Part shown: in pieces, positions 37,401 through 51,000 of the stretch | How positions within the stretch are numbered: position 1 is the stretch's first letter | Layout of the letters: each line of letters starts with the position of its first letter | NCBI GenBank assembly: GCA_023053545.1 | Contig: JAKZAN010000006.1 | Span: 8,712,351-8,776,350 of the forward strand | Length of the DNA: 64,000 bases | From: Lepidurus packardi | Lineage: Eukaryota; Arthropoda; Branchiopoda; Notostraca; Triopsidae | Direction: 5' to 3' | Made by a program: the position numbers and the translations under genes | The notes under the pieces: generated by a model | Database searches by the model: none | What the model was told of the DNA's origin: nothing | The model's input: only the letters and a program-made list of their open reading frames with translations

Positions 37401-40400
37401 CTCTAACCTAAGCTAAATCCCTTAAACATGTAAGTAGTATACTTTGTCGGTAAGTTCGACTAACCGCATAACATAAAGAACCGTGAATATCCTTAGGAGC
37501 GTTCTTCTTTTTTTTTCCTTAGCCTACTTACAGAAAAACGACTGTGACCAATACACACGATACTAGACTTTCAAACGGAAAGGCATAAAAAAAATTGACC
37601 AAGTTGATTCCAGAAACTAGGTTATGTTTCACCGAAGTGAAAGTAACCCATGCAATGTAACCTTGATCTACGAAACTGAAAGCAGACGGTGTTTGTAAAG
37701 TTTTCCGTTTTCCCCTATACCTTATAAGCATATACCTGCTTACCTGCTCGCTTACAAATTTCCGGATGACCGGCGCCAGATCTTTTTGACGGTTGCGGAA
37801 CTCATCGCCCATTCTCGACGGCATTTGGGTAAAAACCACGGTTAAGGACGAATTCGCTAAGAAGCGTGACCTTGCAGCCGCAAAAGAAAATAGAGCTATG
37901 AAAGGCATCCCGGACCGGATCTCAGGAAATATGACGATTCCGGGTCTCGAATTCCCTATTTTAAGATTTGTCATTCGCAACAATGCCCCATTCTTTAGGC
38001 TTTGATGGCTACGGCCTGCGCCTTCAATTAATAATTCATTTCTGCTCAAATTTAACAGCAGCAATGCATGCTATGCTGATACCAGTCCACGACACAAAAT
38101 AAGGCACGGGTATAAGAAAAACAGATATGCACTGAAAAGTTATTACCGGTGACATGCAAAACAAAGGAAAGGCTATTGTCCAATGCAATGACTGGAACGT
38201 CCTATAATTCCTTCTGTGGAGACAAGGCGTCGCCTTTTCTAAGACACCGCAGAGCTTTATCTTTTATAATTACCATGGACTTTTGGTTTTGGTTTGGAAA
38301 TGTGCTTAAAATACCCCAAAGAAAGCTCAAGCTTCAAAGTTATAAAAAAAAAGTGCAAACAACAAGCTTCGATTCCGCTAAATGTCTTCCAAGTATCCAC
38401 GTATACCAAGTATATCCGCGTATTCCAAGTATACTAATTTTACCTTGTAGCAATGTTTTGTTTGGAAATAAAAATAAACAAAATTACAATAAAAATAATT
38501 GAATCAAACAAAAGGAAAGAAAGAAAGTAAAAATAAACAGATAAAATAAAGCAAATAAGGAATGCCGTTCCTAATAGTTCCCAACAGTTATCACTGCAGA
38601 CTTAGGGTTCACCCGCGACACAAACAAACAAAATATAAGAAGGAATTGTGTGGCAGAGACGTAGCCGCCCGTGCTAATCACCTTTAAAAAACTTGCATTT
38701 AAAAGTTGCTCCCTGCAAATGAGTTCATTAGCTTGCACAACATCTGATATGAACGTTAGTCATCCTTCGTATCATAAAACTTAATGGATTAATACGTTAC
38801 CGTCATTGTCAAATCTGGGTATTTCCCTGTGGAATTGAAGGAATTTCCTCCCTTGTGGCATAAGCCGCGTTTCAACAAGTGCCAAAATTACCCGTGAATA
38901 TTAGCCAACGAAGTCTTTCGATATACACAGCATAGCATCCGTTCGCTGTATCAACGCAAAAGGTCATGTGGCATGCACGGTTCGCCGATTAATTTTTCCA
39001 CGTGGGAGTTGACTCAGACTGTCCACTGTCCCTTAACAAACATATCCGGCAAAGTCGCAGACGCACGCCTATGCGTTCAGGTTCAGGTTCGCAGAATCCT
39101 TGATAAGTATAGGAAACGAGCAAAGGACGATCCCAACGGGACCTGGACAAGATTTTCTGCTCTTCGGTTTAAGATCCTTGTATCCTTTACCCCACCCTTT
39201 CCAGTCTTAACCTTTGATTGGAAGTACGGAGCGTGGCAGATGTAGTACAGACAATGTCTGTTCATGGAAATACTTTTAAGAATCATACTATACAGTGAAA
39301 ACCGTTAACAGGAAATCGAAGGGACCGGGATGTTTTTTCGCATTAAAAGGAATTCGTGGTACCAGATATATGCAATAAACCTAGTTAATAAAAAAACTGT
39401 CGTGATAACAGATTTAATATTCAAGTTTATACTCGTACATCGATAGTCTATATATTTTAAAAGCACAAATAATATATTTTAAACCATTTTAACAGACTAT
39501 AAATAAAAATTAAATGTTTTGACTGACCACAGACTGTTGGGGCGAGACAGACAAAAATTTGAACTTAAGTTTTCACTGTACTAGAAATTAGCTTGGATTA
39601 GATAACAAATTTTTGCCTGGCAGAAATCCATCCAAATCGCGTGTTGAGATATTAATTTATTATTTTTGTTTACGCTATTTTAAGAACGACTACGTTCGTT
39701 TTTTTTTTATAGTCGTACCCCGAGCTACTGTTTCGCGATCTTTCTGCCAAGACGTTACAGATGTGATCACGACATGGCTTTTATCACGTGTTACCATGGT
39801 TACTGTTTATTTCTATTTTTAATACAGCACACAAAGCTACATAGGTGTGCCACGACTACTGTTATGTCAGAAAATCACATAATCCTTTTCTTGAAAATTT
39901 ATATTTTATTAGTTACTACTTCATACGTGATGGAACGATATACAACACCAGGAATTATTTTTACCTTTTTTAAAGACAAAGTTAAGCACTTACATTATGC
40001 ACAGTGGCAGTCATTCGAACTTTGATTTACCTCAATACTTTCAAACTTAGCCCTAGAATAATGAATATTAGCACCTAGCCTAGAATAATGAATATTAGCA
40101 CCTAGCCTAGAATAATGAATCTTTCACGGCTTGGGCTTAGAGCACTTGAAGCAATTAGTATGTTTGCATCTTAGTCTTTAGACTTAAGTTTCCTGGATCT
40201 TCAGAGTTGGAACTTGGAATAGTATTCTTAGGTAATCTTCCGCATAGATTAAACTTATAGAAAGAACCACATCCGTCCTGGAATTATCGAAAAAACTGAG
40301 CACTGTTTTCCCAAAGGAAGTTGTGTGGGTGCTACCTGGCCTAACGTTAGGTGATGTTCAATGTTAAAGGCCTCCAAGCACCTTCCGTAGGCCTTCGAAT

Positions 40401-42062
40401 GGCCTAATTATATAGCTACGTCATGAAATTTCCGTGACGTCTCATGTACCTTTCCTTTTTCAATCTGCAACGCCTCTTCATACATTCTTACCTGAGGTTT
40501 TCTCTCTTCTGGTTCCCGTTGCCTCCTCACCTGAATCAGACACAGTGAGTCGCTGGCCGTTGCTCCGTGCACACCACACGACAAGAGAGAGGAGGCTACT
40601 CGCCCCAAAAGTGAGCCTAGTTTTGCTAGTTTCATTCTCCAAGTACTCTGACTGACAGGAAATAACGGATACGTGAATGACATTAATTTTTTATCCGGAA
40701 CTCTAAAATAGTGGTGAAAAGATATCGCATCCGTGTGTTCCTTTGAATTCTCGCTTAATTCCTGGTAAGAGACAATATCGTGGTATACATGTGTGACGCA
40801 AGCTTGTTGCGGGAATCTTGATAACTACGTGCGACTGAATTGAAACTCAAAATAAGATAGAACAGTTACTTAGGGATTATTCACTAATGTTAGGTCATTA
40901 GAAGAGACCACGACTAGACTTGTGAGCATCTGCAACAGGTGTTTCAATGGTCTGCAGGATATTTTTCATGCGTATGTCCATCAAGCCATCTGCTTTTTGG
41001 AATACAACGTTCCTTCGTGAGCGCCGGACGTCTCGCTCGCTCAGCGAACAAGTCCTCCTAACCTACATTCTCACGCTACATTTGTAACGCATGCAAAGGC
41101 TAGGAAAATAGTTCGTTTCGGAGTGTTACGGGAACCCGCCTTTTTTTATTCTGGACTTGCAATAGTCTGATCCCACAAAGCTTTCCCATTTTTTTGCGTA
41201 CGAAAATAACGGTTTATTTCGCGGATGACGTGCGAAAAGATGTCCCATTGTAAAGCGCAACTTCTCAAGCTTTTTCATTTTCAAAAAGGGTAACCAGAAA
41301 AATGACAGAAAAGCAAAGGTTGCATGTGTCTTGGTAATCTTGCCTTTTACAATGCTTCACGGTTGATGGAGAAAGTGGTATAGCATATAGGATGTTAAAG
41401 CCGTCCTGCAGCTGTCCTAGCAACCTGAATCCCAACATATGAAGTAACAACCATGGTTGTCAGCAGATCGGAAATTCTTCTTTCTCGGTTCGCATTTGGC
41501 AAATGAAGCAAAGCAGGGAAAATATCGGTCCCAAGTGAAAGGTCTAACGGCCTTGGTGTTTCCACATTCTTCGGAGTGGTTGCATGGCCATTGCAATCTG
41601 CGCGACACTAGAAGACCTTGTAAGTTGCGAGGTCAATTGAGTTCTTGCGGCTTGACCTTACATGTTAAGGCTTAATAGCTGTTCGGAGACCAATTGTCGC
41701 CAAAGGTCAGTCTTTTGACCAGTGACCTTCCACGAAATACCCATTGTTGCATAATGGTAACCAAGTCATAAGAGCCCTTCAGAATGCACAAACAGGAAAA
41801 GTCTGGCAATTCAACCACCAAAAAAATAAAGACTAAAGATATATATGCCCACTTTCACCTGCCTCCTTAAGCGTAGAGCTGCAGGCAGGGCTGCTTCACG
41901 TCCTGATTGATAAACAAGTAATTCAAAAGAGCTGCACAAAAACGTGGGGTGAGACAGAGACGGAGAGTATTATCTCGCATCGGCAAAAATACAATGCAAA
42001 AGAAATGCCCATAGGCGAGGATCGATGAAGCTCATGTTTTCGCATTTGACCTTTTTTTGCAG
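34420..42062. other. Gene-poor 7.6-kb interval
   Basis: No convincing coding gene on either strand. Open frames such as 36793-37131 (+), 37076-37411 (+) and 37528-38064 (-) lack recognisable motifs and splice context. Small repeats are present: three CCAAGTAT motifs at 38387-38432 and a 27-bp tandem repeat at 40052-40120. The interval must contain the SHMT promoter next to 34420. It probably also holds the untranslated first exon(s) and promoter of the Expansion-like gene, because that gene's first coding exon starts at an acceptor site. Confidence 0.5.
40052..40120. repeat. 27-bp tandem repeat, about 2.5 copies
   Basis: The unit CCTAGAATAATGAATATTAG plus CACCTAG occurs at 40052 and 40079, and in part at 40106-40120. 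Copies are identical where they overlap, which points to a recent duplication or active slippage. Confidence 0.9.
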
Positions 42063-42087
42063 ATACGGAGTACCCTTGAGAGCTGAC

Positions 42088-45000
42088 ATGGTGTCCAGAC
42101 GGAAAATACTTTCCCGATCCCGGGACGACCTCAATCTGGAGGCTTACCCAGTCGAAGAAGAAGAGGACGTGTGGCATCAAAAAGATAAACTTTACAAGGT
42201 AAGAAGCCTTCCCTTTTAACCCCTTCCTGTATATTTAAAAGCCAATTCCCATACTTGCATGATCTTTTACGGCTCACAACCTAGAATACCGAGCTCTCTC
42301 TTTGTCTCGTGTCTTTCCTTCATACCCAAATGAAGCACCGACTTTCTCCTGCATCTTTAAAAGATATGTCATCCTACCCATTCGTTTTGCTCTCAGAAAC
42401 CAAAACTAGGCATACACCACGCGTTCGTAATCTTCCAGTAATCGCTCAGAATGCTCTCAAAGTACTCTCTTTACCCTGACATCTGTAGTTGCCAAAAACT
42501 TTGGCAATGAGCTTTTTACCCCTGCAGCGTCCCACCCCAGTTCCACGCCAATTGCTCAAATGGTGGCCTAAATGCGCGATTGAGATTAGCCCTCAAAAAA
42601 GACTTTAAATGACTGCGGCAGAAACGTTCAATTTGTTCTTTCCTACGTTACGTCACTATTTCACAATCCAGACATAGGAAGGCAGTCAGAAGTGGTAATG
42701 AATGAACCGAATCAAGGTAAATATTTGAAAAAAAAGGACTCGTTGTGCGCCTGCAAGAAGCTTGGAATAACAGTTGCGCGAAGCGGAGGGGGCTCTATGG
42801 CTGACAATAAGCATCGGCTTCCAGGTGAGGGGGAATGGTGAAAAGTGGGTCAGCGCCTTCCCCAAAGGCTTCTGCCATCACCATCAAAAGACTTGCCCCA
42901 ATCTTTTTTCTTTTCCAAAAGCTCAGCTGAGCTTTCCGAATGCAACCAACATGTCTTGTCATCTGGAAACAGGGAAAACATTCCAGTAATTCTGCACAGA
43001 AAACTGGCCAACTAACTTCCAATTCGTAGTCCAAAGGCAGGCAAAAGGTACCAGCTCTTCTTCAGTCAGACAAACAAGCATATACAATTGGCCATGTAGT
43101 CATGAGCCCTTTTCAAGCAGCGCTACGAACAGAACAAGTTTGCTATTTTCCCGTTTTGCTCAGTACAATTGCTATAAAGATATTTTATAAAACCTCATTA
43201 TATCACCGCAAGCTGCACACGTGAGTTGGGAGACCGGTTACTGGCATAAGTTTTGGCGTGTGTGGAAATGCGAAGCAAAAAAGGTTTTCTTGCTAGGTCT
43301 CCGGCAATGAATTAAATTGCACGTAAATCCTTCCAAATTCCCCACACAGAACCTTTTACTTTCTCTATTCCGCCGGTACCTTTTGTGTTGGTTGCAATGG
43401 TAGTAACCTGCACGTTTGCTTAGATACCTTACCTTAGCTTAGCAAGTACCTTACCTTTGGCATCTTTCGCTACGGAGAACGTTGGGCGGTTTCTAATTCA
43501 GTTGGCACCCATGTTGCAGTCCAAAACTCCCGAGCCCAACCTATGGCTTTTTCCCATTCGGTAAGAGGTATAGAAGAGCTTATGCACACCTTTAGGCTGC
43601 GGGGGGAAATTGAGGTAGATTGTCTTTGACCCAAATGTGGGACACCGCTCTCCGGCTCTCCGTGCTACGGCTGCTCGTACTATCTCCACAAAAGACTCCA
43701 ACATGCCCAGCAAACTAAACGAACCACAACTTTCATTTTCCAAAAGTCACATTCAATAACCTCGGCTGGCTATGACTAGCACCAACCAGAAAGGCTAATT
43801 AAGTCCTTTTATACTACCAAATAACGTTCATGTAGAAAAAGAAATGCGCTTGGAAAGATTTGTATTGCTAGGGTGAGGTTTTCAATGAATTGGACAGAAA
43901 TTGGACTCGAAAGTTTGTATTGGCACAGGGCTGTTTGCTAACGGTTCAAAACAGTGTCGCTTGCAGCCTACTGTCGGTGTACCCTACTACCCCAAGTACA
44001 AACAACTTGAAAGTTAAACAAGTACTAGACAAGGCTTTCCGGAGCACTGTATTTACTTGTTTAGTTTTCGCTCTAATACCTAGGAAGCGAGCTATAGCTA
44101 ATATCAAAGAGAAGGATGTACCCCAAACAGAGCATGACAAAACTGTAAGAATAAAGACAGTCGTTTTCTTTGGAATTAAAAGAGGGGGGGGGGGGGGGGG
44201 GGGGAATGGTATTATTTGGTCGTGGCGAAAAGGGAGCTCGGGCAAGTGAAGGGAAGGACAATCGAAGATCATCATCACAGCTACCAAGGCCGTACAATAT
44301 TTACAAACAAGGCACACTGCTGTCTTAATGTATAAAAGCCCACTTTGCTTCCCTTCACTTCTCTACCAGTTCGCGCGAAGTTACAACTGCGGATTGCCTT
44401 GGACTTTTTAAGGGGAAAAGAAGACCTGCAAAGCGCATAATTAATCATACTACTCTATCTTTGCCAAGGATTTCCGTGGTCACATGTGCATTTTCGGGAC
44501 AAATACAAAGACAACCTATTATTCAACTTAGCTTTGAAAAACAAACACAATTACACATTCGAAAGGAAAGCAAAACCTCCCAAAAAACTCTACTAATGCT
44601 ACCGACTGTCTCCCACAATATATTTCCCATGTGATGCAAAGAAAAGCAGTTGTCACTTTTTTTAACAAGCCAAGGAAGTCTAAATTGCATGCTCAAATAT
44701 GGTAAAAGAGGATGTCAGTGTGGCCTGAGAAGTTTTATACCTATGCCCAAAACGAGTCAAGTCTTAGTTTGCCAAAATCTTTTACAGCGTCCCGATAGAG
44801 ATGTAAGTCCTTTAGCGAAATGACTTTTATAACTTACAACAACTGGGAAAAAAACTGGAAAAACACCTATGAACTGGTTCGCCTTGGACCATCCACACAC
44901 ACAATCTAGTCTAATTTGCATGATATACTTTGGTTCTATAGCATATCGCGTTCACAAGGTCACTCCGTCATTTCAGGCAGAGCAGCTGCACCACAATCCT

Positions 45001-48000
45001 AAAATGTGCGGATTCCGAATTACGCGTTACAATTAAACCTTTGACGTTACAAGCCTATTAAAAGGACAGTAATGGCAGCTAATTTCAAAAACCTTGGGAG
45101 GCGAGAACTGATTCTTTCGAGTTTTCGACTTGTCACGTTTGCTCTACTAACTGCAAAAAGTGAACCGTAAACCCGACCTTGGTGCCTTTGCCATGAAGAA
45201 TTGTCCCGTCAGAAATTTTCCTCAACACCTGGGTTGAGCCGACTCTCGCTTTGAAAGTGTACACGATTTCCTCTTGCATTGTAACTCGGCCCTGGGTAAA
45301 GTGAAAGTAAATGACAAAGGGTCCTAGCTTCAATCAATGGCTCCTAAGTCCCTAGCAGACTAGAACGTGTAACAAAATAACAAAATCTCACACTTGGTCG
45401 CCAATAACCCTTACCCAAGAACCACTCAACGGCCAACCGCCGTAGTGTTCTACCCCTACAATATGCATTTTGATCTTTCGACAACCATTCCCATATTATG
45501 TTTTGTCTGAAAAAGTCAGGCGAAGTCTCACCATACAGGTGAGACTTCTTTTGTTACTTTCCAGCTCAAAAAAGGTTTAGAGACAGCACTTTTCAGTCCA
45601 TTTAAGCCTTTTTCGTGCTGACTCTTGCTAGAAAATCCCACTACGGATACGACAGACCACGAGGATTAACCACAGGTCATCTCGTTTGCTTCCCAGATCC
45701 AACCGAAAAGCTCCTAACTCGGCATGGGGCATTGTTGCAGTACAGTTATCTGTAAGTCAGGATAAGGGTTATTACGCGAACGTTGAGACAGCGTTTACCT
45801 CAGCGAAGAAGGGTGGTTTCCGGAGCTATTGGCTGCCCAGCATTTTTAGGTTTAGGTTAGGTTATGACGCAAGAAGAGCAAAAGTCGACGAGAGAGGAGC
45901 AATTCTGGAAGACCTTGTGCCTGTCATTAGCCCATGTTCGTCAAGGTTAGGCAGCACTGACTTGGAATAGAAACCCCTTGCTCTTCTTTTCTTGGTGCGT
46001 TTCAGAAGAATCGGGAAGACCTGGAGCAATTGAGTATTGAGCAAGCACCTTTGCTTTCTGTATTTCTTTAGTTTAGAGTCGAACTACAAAAAAGCTACTA
46101 GAAAGACCCCACCCTTGTCCAAGGTAGCAGGCTTCATAGGCGGACTTGGCAAGAAAAGAAAAAAAAAACTTGTATTAGTGTAAGGACAAACTAGTTCATC
46201 TCAGGGTCGACCAGCCAGCTTTGTCCAATTGTAGTCAAAAAGACGTTGGCTAGCAGAGCATGGACCACACCCAAATCCATAATACGCTTCATGTGTGCCA
46301 TACGCTAAGCAACAAGCTTCCCGGACATTTAATATCAGACGATCCATTATTTTATGTTTTAAATAAAACTTGTCCAACAACTTGTGTGGACATAACTGCT
46401 CATATCGTGCCTTTCGCCAGACTTCCTGTACTTCTTCCTTGTTATGTCGGCAAGCTTGTACTCTCGGAACAGATTGACAGATTGCAGCTAAACCAAAAAC
46501 TCGTGCAGTACCACAAAAAAACATGCTACGCTAGAGATTCAGGAACTCAAAAGACCACAAAAACGTTACGGATACCGCTGCAACGGAAGCTTTTTGAGCG
46601 CAGTGAGTCGAACCTCAAAAGAGGATAATATAATAACAATAATGTTAACTAAAGCAGTCCAACGGAAACTACGGAACTTTCGATTTCAAGATGTTTGGCC
46701 TCAAGCAAAATACATTTTTAAAAAATATAACTTCGACACAGTAATCAAGTCTTGAGAAACCGACCCTGATCCCAAGTCTGTCACCCTTGTGAGATAAAGG
46801 GAGATATTAGACGACTGTTCACCATACTTGGTCAAGATGATGAATAAGCTTCTCGCCGTTGGCTTTTTCTTCAATCGCATGAGAAAGGTGAACAAACCCA
46901 GCTTTTCCGAGTAGGCGTTACGCAAAAGTTCTTAGCTGTGCTCCGATACAAAAGCAGAAATGAAGTAACGTATGCTTACCTGCCTGTTACGAAAGCTCCA
47001 AGCATGCTAGTTCAGGAGTTTTGGCAAGCCGCATACGAGTGAAAGTCTGATTGGGAAACTCTCCAAGCTTCTAGTCAGTAACTTACATACGTAGCACTCT
47101 GGTGCACGAAGTCGGTAATGACTTCGGAGATAAGAAATCCGTTTTAGAAAAAGTTCTTAGAGATTGAAGCAATCAAAATATTGGGAGTTTTCACAAGTTT
47201 TCGGTTTTTTCCTTGACCAGAGCTATATAGTCAGGTACCCAGTCAATTTGAATACGCGGCTGTAACGTAAAAACTTCCGCAGTTTCCCAAAACTTTCACT
47301 CCTTCCCAGCTTTCGGGTTAAGGTACAAGAACACGATGGATTAGCTTGACAGAGGCATTATTAGGCTATTGAACTCTTTCATGGAGCGTTACTTTTTCTT
47401 TTCTTTTGTAAGCAAGACTTATAGGTATGACGCATATTTACCCTTTACTTAGTTATTAGCTTAGCTCTTTTTTTAAGCCACACAAATATTTCCAGTACAA
47501 TACGCGGGTGTCGCACTTGACCTTTTCAGTATGGTGTGCCTCAGATGGTCGTTCACCTGAAAAATATTTGTTCGGTGCTGCAACGTCGACGTCCAGCAGC
47601 TTCCCCTATTTCATAAGCTGCTCTTCCTTTCCTACATAACTACGAGGTGTTAGGTTCACTTGTATACCCCGTTACCGTTAATGCTTTCAATTTCTTATCT
47701 TCCCACGAACGTGCCTCGCGCGATCGTACGTAAGCTACTTATGAAAGCCAATTTGTTACACAGCGTCCTATACTTTAATGTTTCAACGCATCTAATAAAT
47801 TCCGGTTCCGTTTAGCGTTTTTTAATAAGTTGTCCATGAGCAGTAACGCTGAAGCCAGCATAAATTCTGCCAAGCCTTCGCAAAAGAGGATTGTTCTAGC
47901 CGGTTCAAACCGGCAAAAATAGCGAAGGTCGCTTTTTAAAGTACTAGGAAGAGTAGTAAATTTAGACCGTATAATTTGAAAGCCAGCAAGAGACTTACGA

Positions 48001-51000
48001 AAAAGACAAGCGACAATACACTGCGTTTGAAAAAACGAGCTGTCAAAGTATAATTATTCAACTTAGTAAGATAAGACTATGTAAGATAGGACTATGAGCC
48101 AAAGCAACAATCTGTTCATTGGTTAAGCGGATCAGTGAATTATCGTATGTAAAGGCTTGTTCCTTTTTGAACAACACTGACCACCTATAATTATATTCTT
48201 GAAATACCGTATTCTTGAACGAAGTCATCATACGATGAGGCGATAATTTTTTGTCTTGACAAAATTCACGGTCTTGTCACCTTCGCTTGCTTGCACGGCG
48301 ACCACCGTTTTATCACCGTAGCGAGTGAAAGGTTGTCGGAAACACCAGAATTCTGCACGACTTCTTACGAAAACCTTTCCAAAACAGGCACGTATTTATT
48401 ATGGTTGCGCCTAAAGCTTAACCTCTCGAGACTTTTTATCCTATACAACGGCGATAACCTTGAATTCCGGATATTCAAACGTTTCAAACTCGGGCTGTAA
48501 AAAGGTAAAATCCACAATCATATTTCCGCGAACCTGCTTTGATTAAAACAGTCAGACCGGAGTCCCAAGCCAATTCTGTGGCAAGTAAGAGTCGATATTC
48601 GATCAAGCGAATAAACATGCAATATCCTTGACTGAAGGTTGTCATAAAATAGCGGATGTAATATTCTTTTTTAAACGCTTGATATGCACATCGTGGCACG
48701 TAGAAACGGCAAAAAATTAAACAGCTAAATGTGATACTAGGAAAAATAAAAACAAATAAAAACTTCAATAGAAATCTAAAAGTATTTTTGGTCTAAGGTC
48801 GTTTTAGTGACAAGACTTGGACTTTCCGGTTCCGCTTTTCAGCAAAGATATTGTTTCCAAGAGAAATTCTAAGAGAAAGCATCGCAATCCTAATATAGCT
48901 GATTCCAATAAAAAAAACGACAGCCTGTTAATTATATCTGGCCTAGTCTCTTTCCAGCCCTGCGCTCCTAAGTAGCATGGTTGAGTGCCAATCTAGGCCG
49001 GACATGGGACCACGCTGTCATTGCCCCCCCCATTTTCTTTCCTAGACTCTGTACCCTTGTTTCCCGGTGTCACATATTTCCTTATACATTAACTATATAA
49101 GGACAAGAGCTTTTAGTAATTTTTTCTATATCTAGGAACACATTCAAGAAATTTTGGACAAATGGAATTCGATCGACGACGAAATTTGGGCCAAAGTGAT
49201 CGTAATGGAACGCAATCGTCGTGTGGCTAAAGCCTACGCCCGCGCTCCTGTGCTCACCGTCAATGGCTCAGATGACGGTTTCGATGGTTTCAGGTAAAGA
49301 ATACAATAAAAAAACAGCGAAAAAAATCTCACATTCCGAAGGCAAGAATGCTGTTTTGCTTGCATGACAAGACATTCCAACATAAGAGATCGCGCGAGAC
49401 GCGATGCCTATCCCGACTTCTTATATATCTAGTTTCAAATACCAAAAAAAAAAGAAAAAAAAAAGAAAAGGTAGTAGCTTGCCGGAGGAGAGGAAAGTTT
49501 ACAGAGCTTGTGTAGTGAAAGGTAGATTGACTACAGGTAATGGGAGGCAGAGCATGATCGGAAGGAAAAGAAGTGACCTCTTTTCCAACCACGACTGAGC
49601 AACGAAAACTGCGCAGCACTCTCACACTTAACAGAACACATTTCACTTTAAACGGAGGAATTTTATACTGATTCGTTTCCTCTTTCTCCTTAGAATTGGC
49701 CTTTGTGGTTTTGATAATCCAATGCGCGACGTTAAAGCGGAAGAAGCGAAACGACACATTGGAAACGTAAGCCCTTCTTGATCCAAACGAGAATAGAATG
49801 TGCGGGGTCTTATAGGGGAGTTTAATTAATTAAATGCTTGCAGGGAGTAAAAGTCAAGATGGATGACGCAGGCAACATTCTAATTAAACGTATATCTAAG
49901 AGCAACGTTTATATAAAAAATACCGTCGAAGAAAACAGCGTCAGCAACGACGTGCTCAAGCTGCCCCACGGAGCCTTAGAGATGGAAAAACCTGTCAAGG
50001 TAACTAGTCTTTTCAGCTAGTTAATTAAGCAATACAATTGACTGTGGAATACCTTCCCCCTTCTTCTGCCTCTCGTAGCTATTCGACATGAAAAAGTTCC
50101 AACAAAACGTTTCTCGCGAACTCAAACGTGCTTACCCGGATCGTCGTAAACTCGAAACACAATGCATATGCAGCGTAGCCTTTGTGAAAAACGAAGCGGA
50201 AGTGTTGGACTGCCCCATCTGGGTAATGTTCATTAACGTTGTAGCAATGGATATGCTCAAATCAAAACTGCCAACGGGTAAATAGACAAAATACTTATAA
50301 AAAAATTAAGAATATTAACCATATCTTCAATTTTGACGATTAGTTTCCATGCCAGCTAAACGTGCTGCAGATATTCGCAACCGACCTCGCATTCCCATTC
50401 CGGATGAAGATCCGTACAGTATTGCCGGAAGCGGTTCCTCCGGAAGTTCTGGCAATGGCAACCATACTAGTGGCAACAAACGTAACGATAAACCACCCAA
50501 ACTACCACCCCGAGACAACGGAATCTACGGACAGAATATTCCTAAGGTAGACAATTTTGAAAACACTTGGTCTTTTTTTTTATTTCCTTCGCACTACTTC
50601 GTGAGAGTTGGTTTCTTTATAGTTTTTTGGCTACGTAAACTGCAATTTGCTAACGTTTAAATTCTTTTTGACAGCCGGATTACGACGAAGTGATGGATGA
50701 GAACGGTTTCAAAGCCTTCCAGTCTTCGCGTTCTTCCAAGGACAACAAAAACGACAAAAAATACGGTAAGACAATTGTCTGATTTTTATCTCAGCATGGC
50801 TCATTTGCATGGGTATGGCTCTTGGTCAGTTTATGAGCTCCTTACTTTTCGCTGCTCAAACGAAAAACAAAAGTACATACTCCGGTACGATTTTAACAAG
50901 AGACGCTATGTCCCCGCCTCAAGAATCTGATGCTAACAACCGACCTTGGATGTCGAGCTCTTTGAATTTTCAACAAAAAGTTTCCTTTTTTTTAGCGTAC

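Larger units (their letters stand above)
42199..49135. other. Large first intron of the Expansion-like gene
   Basis: 6.9 kb without a supported gene. It holds a 21-base G run (44184-44204), a TATAAAAG at 44331 and scattered short frames with no known content (for example 45686-45970 + and 46201-46524 -). Long first introns often carry enhancers, but I cannot identify any by eye. Confidence 0.5.

Noticed and set aside
37528-38064. 178-codon minus-strand open frame in the gene-poor interval
   Set aside because: It opens with TTG; the first ATG is 30 codons in. No motif, splice context or known similarity is visible, and the opposite strand is partly open too. Most likely chance, though it is the longest frame there.
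43946-44317. 123-codon minus-strand frame with a proline run
   Set aside because: The proline run is just the antisense reading of the 21-G tract; nothing else supports a gene.
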